This document shows positions 1 through 11,010 of a DNA stretch of 64,000 nucleotides, piece by piece. Location of the stretch: the NCBI GenBank assembly GCA_000733355.1, contig JNVV01000013.1, forward strand, positions 283,323 through 347,322. The letters are read 5' to 3'. Position 1 is the stretch's first letter. Each line of letters begins with the position of its first letter. Under the pieces are notes generated by a model. The model was not told the origin of the DNA, ran no database searches, and saw nothing but the letters and a program-made list of their open reading frames with translations. The stretch is from Falciphora oryzae. Its lineage: Eukaryota > Ascomycota > Sordariomycetes > Magnaporthales > Magnaporthaceae. The position numbers and the translations under genes were made by a program.

Positions 1-306
1 TTTTTCCCCCAGTTTTGCAGTGTGAAGTCGTCGCCGGCTCCGGGAGAGTGTGCAGCATGCAGAGTGCGGTATGCGTATGGCAATTGATGTGATCAAGCTC
101 TGAACTACAATTGAAACCGCCACCGACCCGGCCCCGGACCTCGGCCGGATTCCCCACACTTCCTCGGCCGTGGTGGGGTCGCGGCGTGTCGTGAAGCGCT
201 AAGAAAAAAAAAGTTGCCGCCAAAAAATTTACTGCCAGTGATGCGCCGCAAAGAAAAAATCCCTTGGCTCCGCACTTCACTGGACTAGTCGGAGTGTGCG
301 GTCAAG
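1..306. other. Upstream region of RPC40
   Basis: No coding feature is seen here. The stretch lies directly upstream of the RPC40 start and presumably holds its promoter and leader. A short A-rich run lies near 202-211. No confident TATA box or other site can be named. Confidence 0.4.
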
Positions 307-1501
307 ATGCCTTCAAGAACACAGACAAATCAGGCCGAGCTGGACAGGCGAAAGGTAATTATAAGACAACCTTTACACACAATGTTTGGCCAAGCCCCGA
401 ACTGACCAGACCCTCTTGCGCGCGCAGATTGTCGGCATCAACAAGGAGACAGTGACCAATGTCTCCTCGACCGACTTCCCCGGCCACTACTTCGGCGAGG
501 AGCACGCCTGGGACCTCGACCTCTTCTCCCAGTCCTTCAGCATCCAGTTCCACCAGAATGACCCGTTCCACGCCTCCTTCAGCCTGGTCGGCATCGACGC
601 CTCCATCGCCAACGCCTTCCGCCGCATCATGATCGCCGAGATCCCCTCGCTCGCCATCGAGCGCGTCTTCATATCCAACAACACCTCCGTCATCCAGGAC
701 GAGGTCCTGGCCCAGCGCCTGGGCCTGGTCCCGCTCAAGGGCTCGCGCGAGGGCCTGCGCCGCTTCATGCGCGTCTACCGCAAGAGCGAGGCCGGCGCCT
801 TCGACAACTCGTTCGACTTCAACACGGTCAACCTGCGCCTGAGCGTCCAGTGCACCCGCAACGGGGACGCCGCCCCGGGCGAGACCGACCCCGCCAAGCT
901 CTACCACCACGCGAACGTCTACGCCCGCGACATCGAGTTCCTGCCCGAGGGCCAGCAGGACGCCTGGTTCTCGGGCGACGGCGCCATCGCCCCCGTCAAT
1001 CCGGACATCCTGCTCGCCAAGCTGCGGCCCGGCCAGGCCATCGAGCTCGAGATGCACGCCCACGTCGGCTACGGCTGGGACCACGCAAAGTTCTCGCCCG
1101 TCTGCACCGCCTCGTACCGCCTCATGCCCACCATCGACATCACCCGCCCCATCCTGGGCGCCGACGCCGAGAAGTTCCGCGACTGCTTCCCCGACGGCGT
1201 CATCAGCCTGCACAAGGTCACGGCCGAGGATGCGGCGCGCAAGGGGAGCGGCTACGAGGGCCACAAGGGCGAGGTCAAGGCCGTGGTCGAGGACCCCATG
1301 CGCGACACGGTCAGCCGCGAGTGCCTGCGCCACCCGGAGTTCGAGGGCAAGGTCAAGCTCGGCCGCCGCCGGGACCACTTCATCTTCTCGGTCGAGAGCG
1401 CGGGCCAGTGGGGCAGTGACGAGCTCTTCCTCGCCGCCGTGGCCGAGCTCAAGTCCAAGTGCCAGAAGATGGAGCAGCAAGTCATCAACATGGTCAGGTG
1501 A
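307..1501 (+). CDS. RPC40: DNA-directed RNA polymerases I and III subunit AC40 (Rpc40/RPAC1)
   Basis: Shared alpha-like subunit of RNA polymerases I and III, which pairs with AC19 to nucleate assembly of both enzymes in the nucleus. I read two exons, 307-354 and 428-1501, with a 73-nt GT-AG intron that has a CTGAC branch site; the product is 373 aa. The ATG at 307 gives a short leader that splices into IVGINKETVTNVSSTDFPG, the conserved start of the yeast protein. The alpha-like dimerisation motif ANAFRRIMIAEIPS lies near residues 77-90, followed by NNTSVIQDEVLAQRLGLVPL. The block CTRNGDA...DPAKLYHHANVYARDIEF and the C-terminal KLGRRRDHFIFSVESAG also match the family. Length is normal (yeast about 335). 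It is convergent with UBA3. The open frame continues upstream of 428 without an ATG, so the upstream exon is needed. Confidence 0.95.
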
Positions 1502-1909
1502 AGAGACAATTCCCCTTTTTATTCATCTTCAGACTTCTCAAATGGCATGTGAAGTTCTCCGCTGTTTATAGTCATCTTTGTCATCTTGTACTTCTGTCCT
1601 GGGGCACATCACCCCGCCGACTCCTGTGTGCGCATTATTTGCATTTCTACATTCCGCATTTCGTAGACTTTCTGATGAAACGGTGTCCAGGTTAGGTAAA
1701 AGGTTTGGCAGGCAAAATATCGATATTTCACGATCGTTTGGATCTCAGGGCTGAGAATGGAGGACATTGCCGGATTTGTTTCTGTCCAAGGTCCATGCTA
1801 CGGTTGCCTGGGTGAGATAAAATAAGTGACCGGCCTCCGTGACAAGGAAAGCAAGCAAGTTTATCAACAACCTGACTGAGTCCCGACCAACCTGAGCTAA
1901 CCTCTATCT
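1502..1909. other. Convergent 3' intergenic region between RPC40 and UBA3
   Basis: About 400 bp between the two stop codons, AT-richer than the flanks. It should contain both polyadenylation regions. No conserved ORF or RNA gene is seen. Confidence 0.4.
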
Positions 1910-3519
1910 CTATTTAAACCGGAGGATGAACCGGAACACGATGCTCATGAACGCGGGGTCTGTCACGGCGATTTCTTGCCCACTCACCAGGCCCAGCTCC
2001 GCCAGCGTCTTGTCCAAGTTCGGCCTTGTGGCCTCTTCAAGGTCCGGGGTGAGCTGGACGTACAAAGACTTGCCCTCGGCACGGATGCTGGGTCGCTTGA
2101 GCTGGGCCTCGGGCTGGACTGCGAGGTGGTCGACCAGTTCAGCAAGGGTCCAGCGGGACTCTACCTGCAGAGGGCGGGCCTCGTTGCCGCACACGGGGCA
2201 GTCCTCCTTGCGCTCATGTTTGAACGTGTACGTGTAGATGCCGTCGTCGCCCGAGTACATCATGTAGTTCTCCTCGGCGCCGAGCGAGGGGGCCGTGTTG
2301 GTGGCGATCTTGAAGGCCTCGTTGCAGCAGCTCGCGGCGATGATGGCGTTGGTCGAGGCGATGGCGGGGATGATGTTCTTGACGACGCCCTGGGTCAGGG
2401 CGTAGGTGATGCCCGAGATGCCGAACTCGCGCGCGCGGGCCAGCGCCTTCTCGTACAGCCACGTGATGTGCTCCGGGTCGTCCTTGTCGAGGCTCGGGAA
2501 CGGTTTCTCCTTGTCCCAGGCGATGACGTGGGCCCACTCAACGCAGTGCTCGGGCTGGCGCGGGATGGATGCGATGGTGCAGAGCGGCACGGCGGCGCGC
2601 GGCGCGTGCATGTCGAGCTGGCACTCGATGCACGACGTGACCGTGGGGAAGGTGACGCGCGACTGGCCCTTGAAGCCCTCAGTCCCGCCGTCGATGAGCG
2701 GCTTGAGCGAGTCGAAGTTGTCCTCGTCCACCATGTCGCAGAGCTTGGCGTTGATCCAGCGCCGCGCCTCGATGCTGTCCAGCCCGCACACGACGAGCTG
2801 GAACTGCATGTAGAAGTCGTCGTCGTAGTCCTGGATGCGCTTGTTATGCGGCGTGATCTTGACGCCCTTCACCCGGCGTTCCACGAACCGGGCGGCCACC
2901 TCGGCCTTGTACTTGCCCACGTCCGCCTTGCGGAACAGGAACTGCCGGTTCAGGTTAGAAATATCTATCGTGTCTGTAAGGGGCAGTGAGTTAGTGAGAC
3001 TGGACTACCGGCGTTCGTCTTGGCTCCTACGCCACGTACCCATGTCAATGACGTGAATGTTCTTGAATCCAGACAAAGCCAGGTTCTTCAAGATCTCGCA
3101 CCCCAGTCCACCGGCGCCGCTTTCCTCGTCATTAGCTACCATCATTCAGATCCATAGAACTATGGTTAGATGCCTTTGAAAGACGCAAGAACACGAGCTT
3201 ACATGACCCTGGATTCATGTAAGCAACTAGGTTAGTACCAAATGTGGCAGACGAAACAGCAGATAAAAGGGCGCCAACATACAAGACGGACATCTTGTCC
3301 ATGCTGGCGATTGCATTTTCTGGGCTGAAGGACTCCTCGTCCGTGAAGGGACCAGGAGTTGTTCTAATCTTATCTAGATAGTGCCTGCATCATGAAGCGG
3401 TCAGCTCATACTCCTGGTGGGCGGAGTTTCTGCCACAAAGCTCTCGGAGGCTGAGAATGAGGAGGTACATACCATCTTGACAGCGGGGCCGCGTTGGGCA
3501 TCTCCGTGTCGGCAGCCAT
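1910..3519 (-). CDS. UBA3: NEDD8-activating enzyme E1 catalytic subunit Uba3
   Basis: Catalytic half of the NEDD8/Rub1 E1. With Ula1 it adenylates NEDD8, forms a thioester and passes it to Ubc12 for cullin modification. I read five exons on the minus strand: 3473-3519, 3283-3384, 3203-3208, 3040-3119 and 1910-2973, giving 432 aa. The 6-nt third exon yields [20 protein letters not shown] (residues 47-66), the GxGGxG adenylation motif. [22 protein letters not shown] follows. The catalytic cysteine lies in [10 protein letters not shown] (about Cys210). The zinc-binding pairs are in SCIECQLDM and DCPVCGNEA, and the C-terminal ubiquitin-fold E2-binding domain is present. Length is typical. The start at 3519 is the ATG of a short leader that splices into [18 protein letters not shown]. 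It is divergent from TEL2. Confidence 0.94.
3203..3208 (-). other. UBA3: 6-nt microexon (exon 3) of UBA3
   Basis: On the minus strand the hexamer GGTCAT is flanked by ...AATCCAG on its 5' side and GTAAGC on its 3' side, a good acceptor and donor. Both introns carry branch-like CTAAC or CTAAT sites. Including it turns ATG TCC GTC TT / C GGC GCC into a reading of M-S-V-L-V-I-G-A-G-G, matching the E1 family consensus VLVIGAGGLG. Skipping it still keeps the frame but loses two residues (SVFGAGG), which is a poorer fit. Confidence 0.8.
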
Positions 3520-4077
3520 TTTCCCTTCCGACGACTGATCGACTCCTACCTTAGTGCGAGCTGCGAGCCTTTTTTTTTTCTCGGCGCTTCCTGTTGTGAA
3601 TGACTTTGAAGTCAGTCACTCAGCCGACTGTTTGGTCCGCGGCGGCAGAGCTGGGCTGCATGGTGTGTTCCAACCAAGAGGTTGCCTGGAGCGGAGCCGC
3701 TTGCTTGAGTTGACGGTGGTGGGCAGCGAACAGCACGGCGATGGAGCGGGGGTTCTCCAGGGGGTAAGCCCGCTAATTGTCTTATCGATAACATCATTAC
3801 AGGCGGCTGGGTCCCTAAAACCCCGCCGCGGAGAAGCCCCAAGCTGACGCAATGGACGGATCATTGCCGCACGTGCATCCAGAGGCATCATGAATGCTCG
3901 TCGCACCTAACTGGGCGAGCAGGCATTAAACAAACTCGATTGAACACATGTCTTCTTCATCGTATATTTCGAACGGTCAGAACGGTTCTCTTGAAGCGAC
4001 GGCAAGGAATACGACGTCTCTCTCTACCACTTTCACCGAGGGAGCTTTCAAACAATGCCACAGTCCTTAGTGAGAAG
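3520..4077. promoter_or_regulatory. Divergent promoter region of UBA3 and TEL2
   Basis: About 560 bp between the two divergent start codons, so it should drive both genes. A short T run lies near 3570-3579 on the UBA3 side. Open frames here are short and unlike known proteins. No specific factor site is claimed. Confidence 0.5.
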
Positions 4078-7000
4078 ATGGAAGACCTTTTCACGCCCGT
4101 GAGCCAGGTTTACACAACCAAAAGGCAGGAGAAGCTAGTGCTTGAAGAAGCCAATAGTCCGCAGGCGAAGCCTAAGCCAGTGAAAGGCCCGGGCATTTCC
4201 AGCTATGCCGACGCCCTCGAGGCCCTCAAGAACGAGCCCGACTATGAAACACTTTCATCTGCCCTCGAATTCCTGATCAAGGGGAACCCGAGCGACGCAA
4301 AGGTCAAGGACATACACTCGCCGAGCCCACAAAACTCCCAGATAATACAAGCCCTGGTAACGGAAGTTGTTCCGAACTACTGGCGCCTGCTCAAGGATGA
4401 GGCCGAAAATTCTTCCGCAGACAAAGGAAATCCCAGCAGCCCATCAGCCCCCTATCATCTGCTCTTAGCATGTCTGCGGAACCTGTCGGGCATCAATGCC
4501 ATCCTGACTCACCTCAGGGGTCTGATGGGAGGGCTTGAGGCGTCCGCGGACGGCGGTCGAAGGTCACACGCGGCCTTAACTCTGGAGCTGGTGCTGGACC
4601 TGCTCTGCTCGCTGCTCGCTGGATCGGAAACAGTCCTACAGATATGGCAGAACACCACAGGGGGGCTCGAAGGCTCGAGCGCCATGGCGCGGCCGCTTGC
4701 GCAAGAGCTCGTCAATGTTCTCGGCGGCGGTAGAGTCATTTCTCTGGCCGCAGAAGCAGAGCGGACAATCAGGAAAAAGGATAACTCCGACGCCGAGTTT
4801 TGGGCCGCCGCAAGCAAGGACTATGATCTATGGCTGCTGCAGAACATCATCCACTGGGCTCGGAAGGATACATCGGAGTCACAAAGCAAGTTGATATCCG
4901 ACCTGCTCGTCAAGGCTTTCCGGCTTGGACATTCTGGTAAGTCCAGTCTTCATGGCGCAACACACGTCGGATAAGATTACGTCGAAAGCCCACACGTGCT
5001 TATACCAAGGTGTGCTAACCACCCCCAGACTTAATGGTTCAGGTGCTGGCCGAGACGCTTCTTGTCCAGGAGTCTGACGATGGCAAGGATGCCTTCGATC
5101 GTTTATTCAAAGGCCTCCCCCAGTACGAGCAGAAGCGGCTATTTTATTCCTTGCTAAAGTTCGCGTCTCGCACTTACTTCGACGGAGCAGCGGACCCCTC
5201 CACCTCTGAACCCGAGGCGTCTACCGTGGCCGCAGTTGCCGGTCTCCTGAACTCGGTCGTGCTCCAAGTCGAATCAAGAGCAAACTTGCTTTTATCCTGG
5301 TTGACAGACTCATCGGGCGCGGCACCGGGTGAAACTGTCGGTATACGCCGTGCTGTCATCGCGGTTGTTGCACAGAAAAAGGAGGACATAACGACAGTAG
5401 CCGAGAAGAGCCTCGATCTGTTCGGCGACCAGCTATATGTCCGCCATGCTCCGCTCTTGCAGCAAGAGGGTAAGGCATCGAAAGAGCCTTCTCTTCTCGT
5501 AACCTCGCTAATTACTTCCTCCCACCATAGCCCATGCCCAGGTCCTCCTCCTCAGCGCGGGATATCTACACAGAGAAAACCCAATAAAGCTTGCCCTGCT
5601 TGCCAGATCCAGCGCATACATGAATGCCATCTCCAACAGGCTAGGCGCACCTCAAACACGAGCCCGGGTCCTTGGAATGATCGTCGGTGAGGTCCTGTCC
5701 AGCCTAGCCAAGACGGGAGGCAAGGGCCTTGACTTCGACATGAACGAGACGAAGAGCGACGAGGCAAAATGGTACAAAGCCTTGGTCGAAATATCGGATA
5801 GTGTTGGGCCCGTGGATCCGTTACGGAAGCAGCAAAAGACACAAACCCATCCGTATATCACCAAAAAGGCGGCTGCAACACAGCAGAAACCAACGGTGCC
5901 AACAAAAAAATCGCTGCCCACAACAGCAACACAACCTAAAAAACCAGTTATCATGGAGGTAGTGGACAGCGAAGGAGAAGAGGATGACCTCGTCCCGTAC
6001 GCCAAGCCGGATTCCGACCCGGAGGATTCCGAAGACGACGCGGAACTCGTTAGGAGAGACAAACCCCGGGCCCCCGTGTACATCAAGGACCTGATTGCAT
6101 ATCTCAGGGACTCCGAAAACTATGACCGGCAGCGACTGGCGCTGACAACTGCTCCCATCCTAATCCGCCGGAAAGCTAGCTATGGCACCGAAGTGCAAGA
6201 ACATGCCGAGGAGCTTGCCGCCCTCCTAGTGGGTGTCCAGGACAAATACAGCATGGACGATTTCGCCGATCTGCGCATCCAGGGGATGGTCGCTGTCTTT
6301 GTCGCTCAGCCGCAGAAGATGGGTCCCTGGTTCTCGCGCACATTCTTCGACGGCGACTACTCACTCTCCCAGCGCGCATCCGTCTTGACGGTTCTCGGGC
6401 TGGGATCGAGGGAGCTTGCGGGTCATGAAAAATCAGAGTATGCCGAGTTCGCCGCCTTCCCATCCAAGAGGCTACCCGAGAGCATGGAGCGTCTGTACTT
6501 GGACCAGGCACAAGTACCAGGAGATAGCCAATCATCGGGTCGACTCCAGGCACTGCCCCCCAACGCGATAGATAGCATCACGCGCTCGATAACACAGTCA
6601 TTCCTGGCGCCCATGGCAGCTAGCGCAGCGGATGCAGTGACCGGCCCTGATACCCTGAAGCTGTCATCCTTTACCTCGCGCCTGCAGCAGAAGCAGGGGG
6701 CCTCGTCGTCGGGCAAGAAGGCCCGCCTCCGCGCCATCCCCAACACCACGGCGCAGCTCCTGTCTACCGCCGTCTTCTTCCCCCTCACGGCACGGTTCCA
6801 GGTGGCGCTGCGGTCCTCGTCGACGGCCGGGGGCCGCGGCGGCGTCGTGGCCCAGCCGGAGCTCCTCTCGCACCTCCTCCGGACGCTGGGGCTGCTGGTG
6901 CACGCAGCGGGGCCGTCGACGCTGTCGCTGCCCGATATGACGGCGGAGCTCTGGCGCCTGGTACTGCAGGTGCGGGTGCGCTGCGCGGGCGAGCTCGGCG

Positions 7001-7284
7001 TGACGCACGCCGCACTGTTTGCGCTCCTGGCTCTGCTGGATGTCAACAGTGGCGGTGGCGGCGGCGGCGGCGAGGCGCGGATGAGGGATGTCTGTCGGGA
7101 CCTTGGTCGCGAGGTCGTCGAGACTCAGGAGTGGGTCACGCTCATCTTTGAGGGGACACGGGGAGGGGATGGAGCAGGAGGCGAAGAGGATGAGGTCAAA
7201 ATGCTGGCTGCTGGCGTGCTGATCCGGCTGAGGGAGGCGATGGACAAGTTCCGGGCGTTCATGATTGGGGATATGATAGGCTAG
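4078..7284 (+). CDS. TEL2: Telomere length regulation protein Tel2 (TELO2; TTT complex)
   Basis: Subunit of the Tel2-Tti1-Tti2 co-chaperone that stabilises PIKK kinases (Tor, ATM/ATR types, Tra1). Three exons, 4078-4936, 5029-5469 and 5531-7284, give 1017 aa, the usual size for fungal homologues. The introns are 92 and 61 nt, and the joins read FRLGHS/DLMVQVLAETL and LQQE/AHAQVLLLSAGYLHRENP. The conserved TELO2 C-terminal domain starts near VYIKDLIAYLRDSENYDRQRLALTTAPILIRRK and runs through ELAALLVGVQDKY...DDFADLRIQGMVAVFVAQP and the GPWFSRTFFDGDYSLSQRASVLTVLGLGSRELAG block. An acidic linker with DSEGEEDD precedes it. A poly-Gly run is present in the C-terminal part. The start is the first in-frame ATG; the open frame extends upstream without one. 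It is helical-repeat-like throughout. Confidence 0.9.
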
Positions 7285-7729
7285 TCTGAGCTGTAAGCGG
7301 GATTTGTGGGGCTTTTATAAGCTTCCTCTTGTATCCTGGCAAAAGGGCGCACAGAAGGTCAGGGGAGTAGGTGGTGTGGCTATTGTTGGACCAGACTCAT
7401 GTTGTGTCAAGTATTCGACCCAAAATTCGGCAAGCTAACCCGGTGTTCCCAAAATCTGCAGCAGTTTTTTTTTTTTTTTTTTTTTTTTCATTTTTCCATA
7501 GTCGCAGATCATGTCTCTCCCCGATTCCGAGCCCCCTAGGCGCAGGTTGTGGTCGTCCTCAGGGTCCCACGTGACATCACACCAGAGATTCCTAGTCCTG
7601 TGGGCCGAGTGACCCCACTAAAAAGTCCGTGAGCTTTGCCTTTACATCATCCCGAACTTCAGCTGACATTTGCTTGGAAATCCGCGGCGGCTTAAAATCG
7701 CATGCTTCTCTCCTTTCCTCCGGTTCGCC
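7285..7729. other. TEL2-COX17 intergenic region with a T24 tract
   Basis: This holds the TEL2 3' region and the COX17 promoter. A run of 24 T lies at 7465-7488. A CCCACGTGAC E-box-like site lies near 7567-7576, about 155 bp upstream of the COX17 start; its use is not shown by sequence alone. Confidence 0.45.
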
Positions 7730-8124
7730 ATGGGACAGACAAACTCCAAATCAGACACAATGGCATCGCAAGCAGTCAGGATGCGTAGGTCAACTCCCAG
7801 GTGACACTCGAGGGAGCTCAGATTCTGACGTGCCCCAGCTTCGCTTGCCCCCACAGCTCCGGCGCAAACCTCGACGTCCGACACGGCCGAGAAGCCCAGG
7901 GTGAGTTTGGACGGCCGCAGACTTCTCCGTACCCCCTTTGTCACAGCTAGCGGCTTACCGTGTATCCAATTCCCTCAAATCAGCCTTGTTGCGTCTGCAA
8001 GGACGAAAAGGCGAAGCGCGATGAGTGCATGCTCTTCTCGAGTGCCAAGGATCCGGCCGAGGACTGCAAGACGACGATCCAGCAATACCGGAGCTGCATG
8101 GAGGGCTTCGGCTTCAAGGTCTGA
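7730..8124 (+). CDS. COX17: Cytochrome c oxidase copper chaperone Cox17
   Basis: Delivers Cu(I) to Sco1 and Cox11 in the mitochondrial intermembrane space for cytochrome c oxidase assembly. Three exons, 7730-7784, 7857-7900 and 7984-8124, give 79 aa. The core is EKPRPCCVCKDEKAKRDEC followed by CKTTIQQYRSCMEGFGFKV. It carries the CCxC copper site and the twin CX9C cysteines of the Mia40-imported coiled-coil-helix fold. The start is uncertain. The ATG at 7730 has a good context (GCCATGG) and gives MGQTNSKSDTMASQ. The in-frame ATG at 7781, whose codon ends one base before the donor, would give a 62-aa protein starting MPPAQTSTSD, closer to the usual length of about 65-75. The next gene is convergent. 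Confidence 0.88.
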
Positions 8125-8634
8125 GCCAGCCGCGCGGCGGCAATGACACACGTTACTAGGACGGCATGGCCGCGGCTCGACTCTGTACGATATACTGCCC
8201 ATGGCTCGGATATCCAAGGTTGGATCGCGAAGCCATTGTATATATGACGCGAACTTGTATCCGTCAGGAAGAACATATTAGACCGGCGTTTTACTCTGTT
8301 TAAATCACGAAACGCGGAACTCATCTCTCAGCCATGATTTACAAGCTCACTATGAACCCTTTTCCCGCAGGGTAACGGTGCAAATCCGGGCTGTCAATAT
8401 GCCGTTCATGGGCCAACCCCGCAACATCCTCCCTCATCGGATATGCCTTTACATGAGTCCGCCATGCTCCTAACGCAGAGCTCAAGCAAGTCTCCCCATC
8501 GAAGAGGGGAATAAGTCCATTGGAACACAATCCATCATCGGGGCCGTGACCACAAAGACACTCTCCGCAGAATTTGGTTGTCAAATTGAGGGCAGTTGGT
8601 GCAGCAACATGGCTTGTGCCCTGCACCATATCCT
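8125..8634. other. Convergent 3' region downstream of COX17
   Basis: About 500 bp between the stop codons of COX17 and the minus-strand coiled-coil gene. It presumably contains both 3' UTRs. The open frames on the minus strand show no family features. Confidence 0.35.
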
Positions 8635-9293
8635 TCATACTCGGCTCGCCACTCGGACTTTCGAGGTTGGCGTGCCCCTCGAACCTGGACTGGTGCTAGG
8701 TAGGTTGCTCGCTTTGTCGCCCAGGCTCTTGTAGACGGCCGAGAGGCATGTGGCGAATGTGTCGTAGTCGCGCTTCATTTCCTCCAACCTGCCAGCAATA
8801 GCCTGAAGTTTCGCGTCGCGCGTGTCGAGCAGCTTCAGCAGCTTGACGGAGATCTGACGACGCTCCCGAGCTCGATTGTCAGAGCTGGATGTGAAGGTTT
8901 GGCAATCCCCAATGTTTAGTAGTCACACACAAATGCGCTCGCACGACATGCATGGGAAACACAAGCAACGTCTGTTGCTTGCCTATAGTTCTTTTGCAGA
9001 CTCACATCCTTTTCTTCTTCTCACGTATCTTGTCCTTGGCACGTTGCTTGATTCCATTGGCACGCGCTAAGTACTCGCTGCCGATATGGGACAATCTGTC
9101 GTCTAACAGCTTTCTGTACTGCAATGACCGTGAATACAGTTTTTCGTTCAAGTCATGCACTGGCAATGAGAAACGGTACGTCGGCTGGCAACATAGCAGG
9201 ACAAACCTCGGCGGCTCTCTTCTTCAGAATGGACTGGGGAGCAGCCCTGCTATTGGGTTCCGAGGCCGGTGCCGGTTTTTTCTTGGGAGGCAT
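8635..9293 (-). CDS. Small basic coiled-coil protein, unidentified
   Basis: I do not recognise the family. Three exons on the minus strand, 9207-9293, 9006-9118 and 8635-8884, give 149 aa with introns of 88 and 121 nt in consistent phases. The N-terminus MPPKKKPAPASEPNSRAAPQ is basic and probably disordered. From about residue 22 the chain is rich in K, R, E and L with helical, coiled-coil character (ILKKRAAEYRKLLDDRL, then VKLLKLLDTRDAKLQAIAGR). It ends in a Ser/Pro-rich tail. No signal peptide or membrane segment is visible. The composition suggests a nuclear scaffold or complex subunit, but that is inference. It is divergent from PXR1 across about 490 bp. Confidence 0.65.
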
Positions 9294-9783
9294 CTTGTCG
9301 AGAGCAGGAAGCTGCAAGGAGAGCCAAATCCACGAATTCTCCTGGAGATCCGGGCGCTTGTGAGCGGGTGGGGTGAGAAATCACAATTTGAGATACGACG
9401 GTATTTCCCCGTCTGCGGATGAAGACTTTTGTCTCAGTCCATGTTCCATCGTGAGAAGTGCTTTATTTCCCGTGCTGCCAGTGGAGGAGGCAGGCAGGCC
9501 TACCAGGAAACCTCGCAGTTGTCAAAGCCTAAAAAGGCAAGCGCGACGGCAGAAGTTTGGTCGACAGCCAGCAGGGGTAGGGATCACCTAGCCCCGCAAA
9601 GCCTTTTGGATGTGGGGCGCATTGCTACGATAAGATAAGGCGGCCTAAGGCTGCCCCACGCGAAATTTTTGGGAATGAGACGAGGAAAAAAGGCAGAAAA
9701 CCGCAGTGAGCGTCAACACCGCCCGTCGTCAAGCCTCGGTCATTAGCTACGTTATCCGCCTCCGCCTACCCGCCGTAGCAACA
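9294..9783. promoter_or_regulatory. Divergent promoter region of the coiled-coil gene and PXR1
   Basis: About 490 bp between two divergent ATGs, so it must carry both promoters. No ORF with family similarity is present and no specific site is claimed. Confidence 0.45.
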
Positions 9784-11010
9784 ATGGGTCTCGCAGGCCC
9801 AAAGAAGTGAGTTATTGCAAGCCTCCATGCCTGTCAAATCTCTCCCAGATTTGCGCTGCTGCCCAGGCGCGGCATGTGCTGACTCCTGGCGAACAACTCC
9901 AGCAAGCGCAAGCTGGGCAACGACCCGAACAACACGAAATGGAGTCGCAACACGGACTCGTTCGGCCACCGCATGCTGCGGTCCCAGGGATGGCAGCCGG
10001 GGCAGTTCCTCGGCCCGCAGGACTCGGCGCACGCGGCCTTCCATACCGCCGCGAGCGCCTCGCACATCCGTGTCGCGCTCAAGGATGATAACCTCGGCCT
10101 CGGTGCCAAGATCAATCGCGGGGACGAGTGTACGGGCCTGAATGCCTTCAAGGAGATGCTGGCGCGCCTGAACGGCAAGTCCGAGGCTGCCATCGAGCAG
10201 GACAAGAAGGCCAAAGAGGATCACATGCGGAGCGTCTACATCGAGCGCAAATTTGGAATCGTCCGGTTCGTCCGCGGGGGGTTCCTCGTCGGAGACAAAA
10301 TGGAGGAGTCGACGAAGATTGCCAACAAGAATGACGCTAGCAAAAACAGCGAAGAGTCGGCTGCAGCCAGCAGCGCCGAAGAGGTGGTCGAGGCGAAGAC
10401 CAAGAAAGAGAAGAAGTCAAAAAAGCGAAAGGCCGATGAAGCAGAGGACGAGACTCGTTCAAAAGGGGAGCGGCGGAGTGAGAAAACGAAGCGCCGGAAG
10501 GAGACCTCGGAGACAGGCGAGGATGGCAACGGAACCCCTGAGACCGAGAACGACGTTTCCAGCACCGAGGCAAAGTCGAGGAGTAAAAAGGACAGAAAGG
10601 GGAAGAAGAAGGAGAAAAAGAAGCGCAAGGAGGAAGAAGCTGTATCCGTTGAGAAGGACTCCGCGGATGACAAGAGCGATGAGCGGAAGAAGAAGAAGGA
10701 GAAGAAAAGGAGAGATAAGGAGAAACAGCACAAGGATTCTGAGGAAGCGAGTGTCGGGGAGCCCTCTCGCGAGTCTACGGCAGCTCTGACCACCGGCACA
10801 TCAACACCCGTCGAGAGCGGCACCTCTACACCGGTATCCCAGGTGTCTGCCCGATTCTTGTCCAGGAGACGATTCATTGCTCAAAAGAGAATGGCGCTCA
10901 ACGATCCGCAAGCCCTTAATCAGGTTAGTCTGCACATTTCCATGCGCTCTAGAATGCCTCGAGGCAAGGATGTTAACCAACTCTAGATCTTCATGATAAA
11001 ATCCTCCTGA
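9784..11010 (+). CDS. PXR1: G-patch protein Pxr1 (PinX1-related telomerase inhibitor / rRNA processing factor)
   Basis: Nucleolar G-patch protein known to stimulate the RNA helicase Prp43 in pre-rRNA and snoRNA maturation and to restrain telomerase. Three exons, 9784-9806, 9903-10923 and 10987-11010, give 355 aa. The spliced N-terminus is MGLAGPKNKRKLGNDPNNTK, matching the family start. The G-patch covers about residues 22-75 (SFGHRMLRSQGWQPGQFLG ... ASHIRVALKDDNLGLGAK). A long Lys/Glu-rich nucleolar-type tail with several KKEKK blocks follows. The C-terminus RRRFIAQKRMALNDPQALNQIFMIKSS is recovered only by splicing the last 24-nt exon and agrees with family members ending in a similar IFMIK motif. 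The Lys/Glu tail gives long antisense ORFs that are artefacts. Confidence 0.92.

Noticed and set aside
359..1480. A 373-codon minus-strand frame opposite RPC40
   Set aside because: It mirrors a recognised gene; the strong G/C third-position bias leaves the antisense frame free of stops. Its protein is Ala/Val/Leu/Asp-rich with no family features.
1976..2989. A 337-codon plus-strand frame opposite UBA3
   Set aside because: Shadow of the UBA3 last exon, with artefactual composition.
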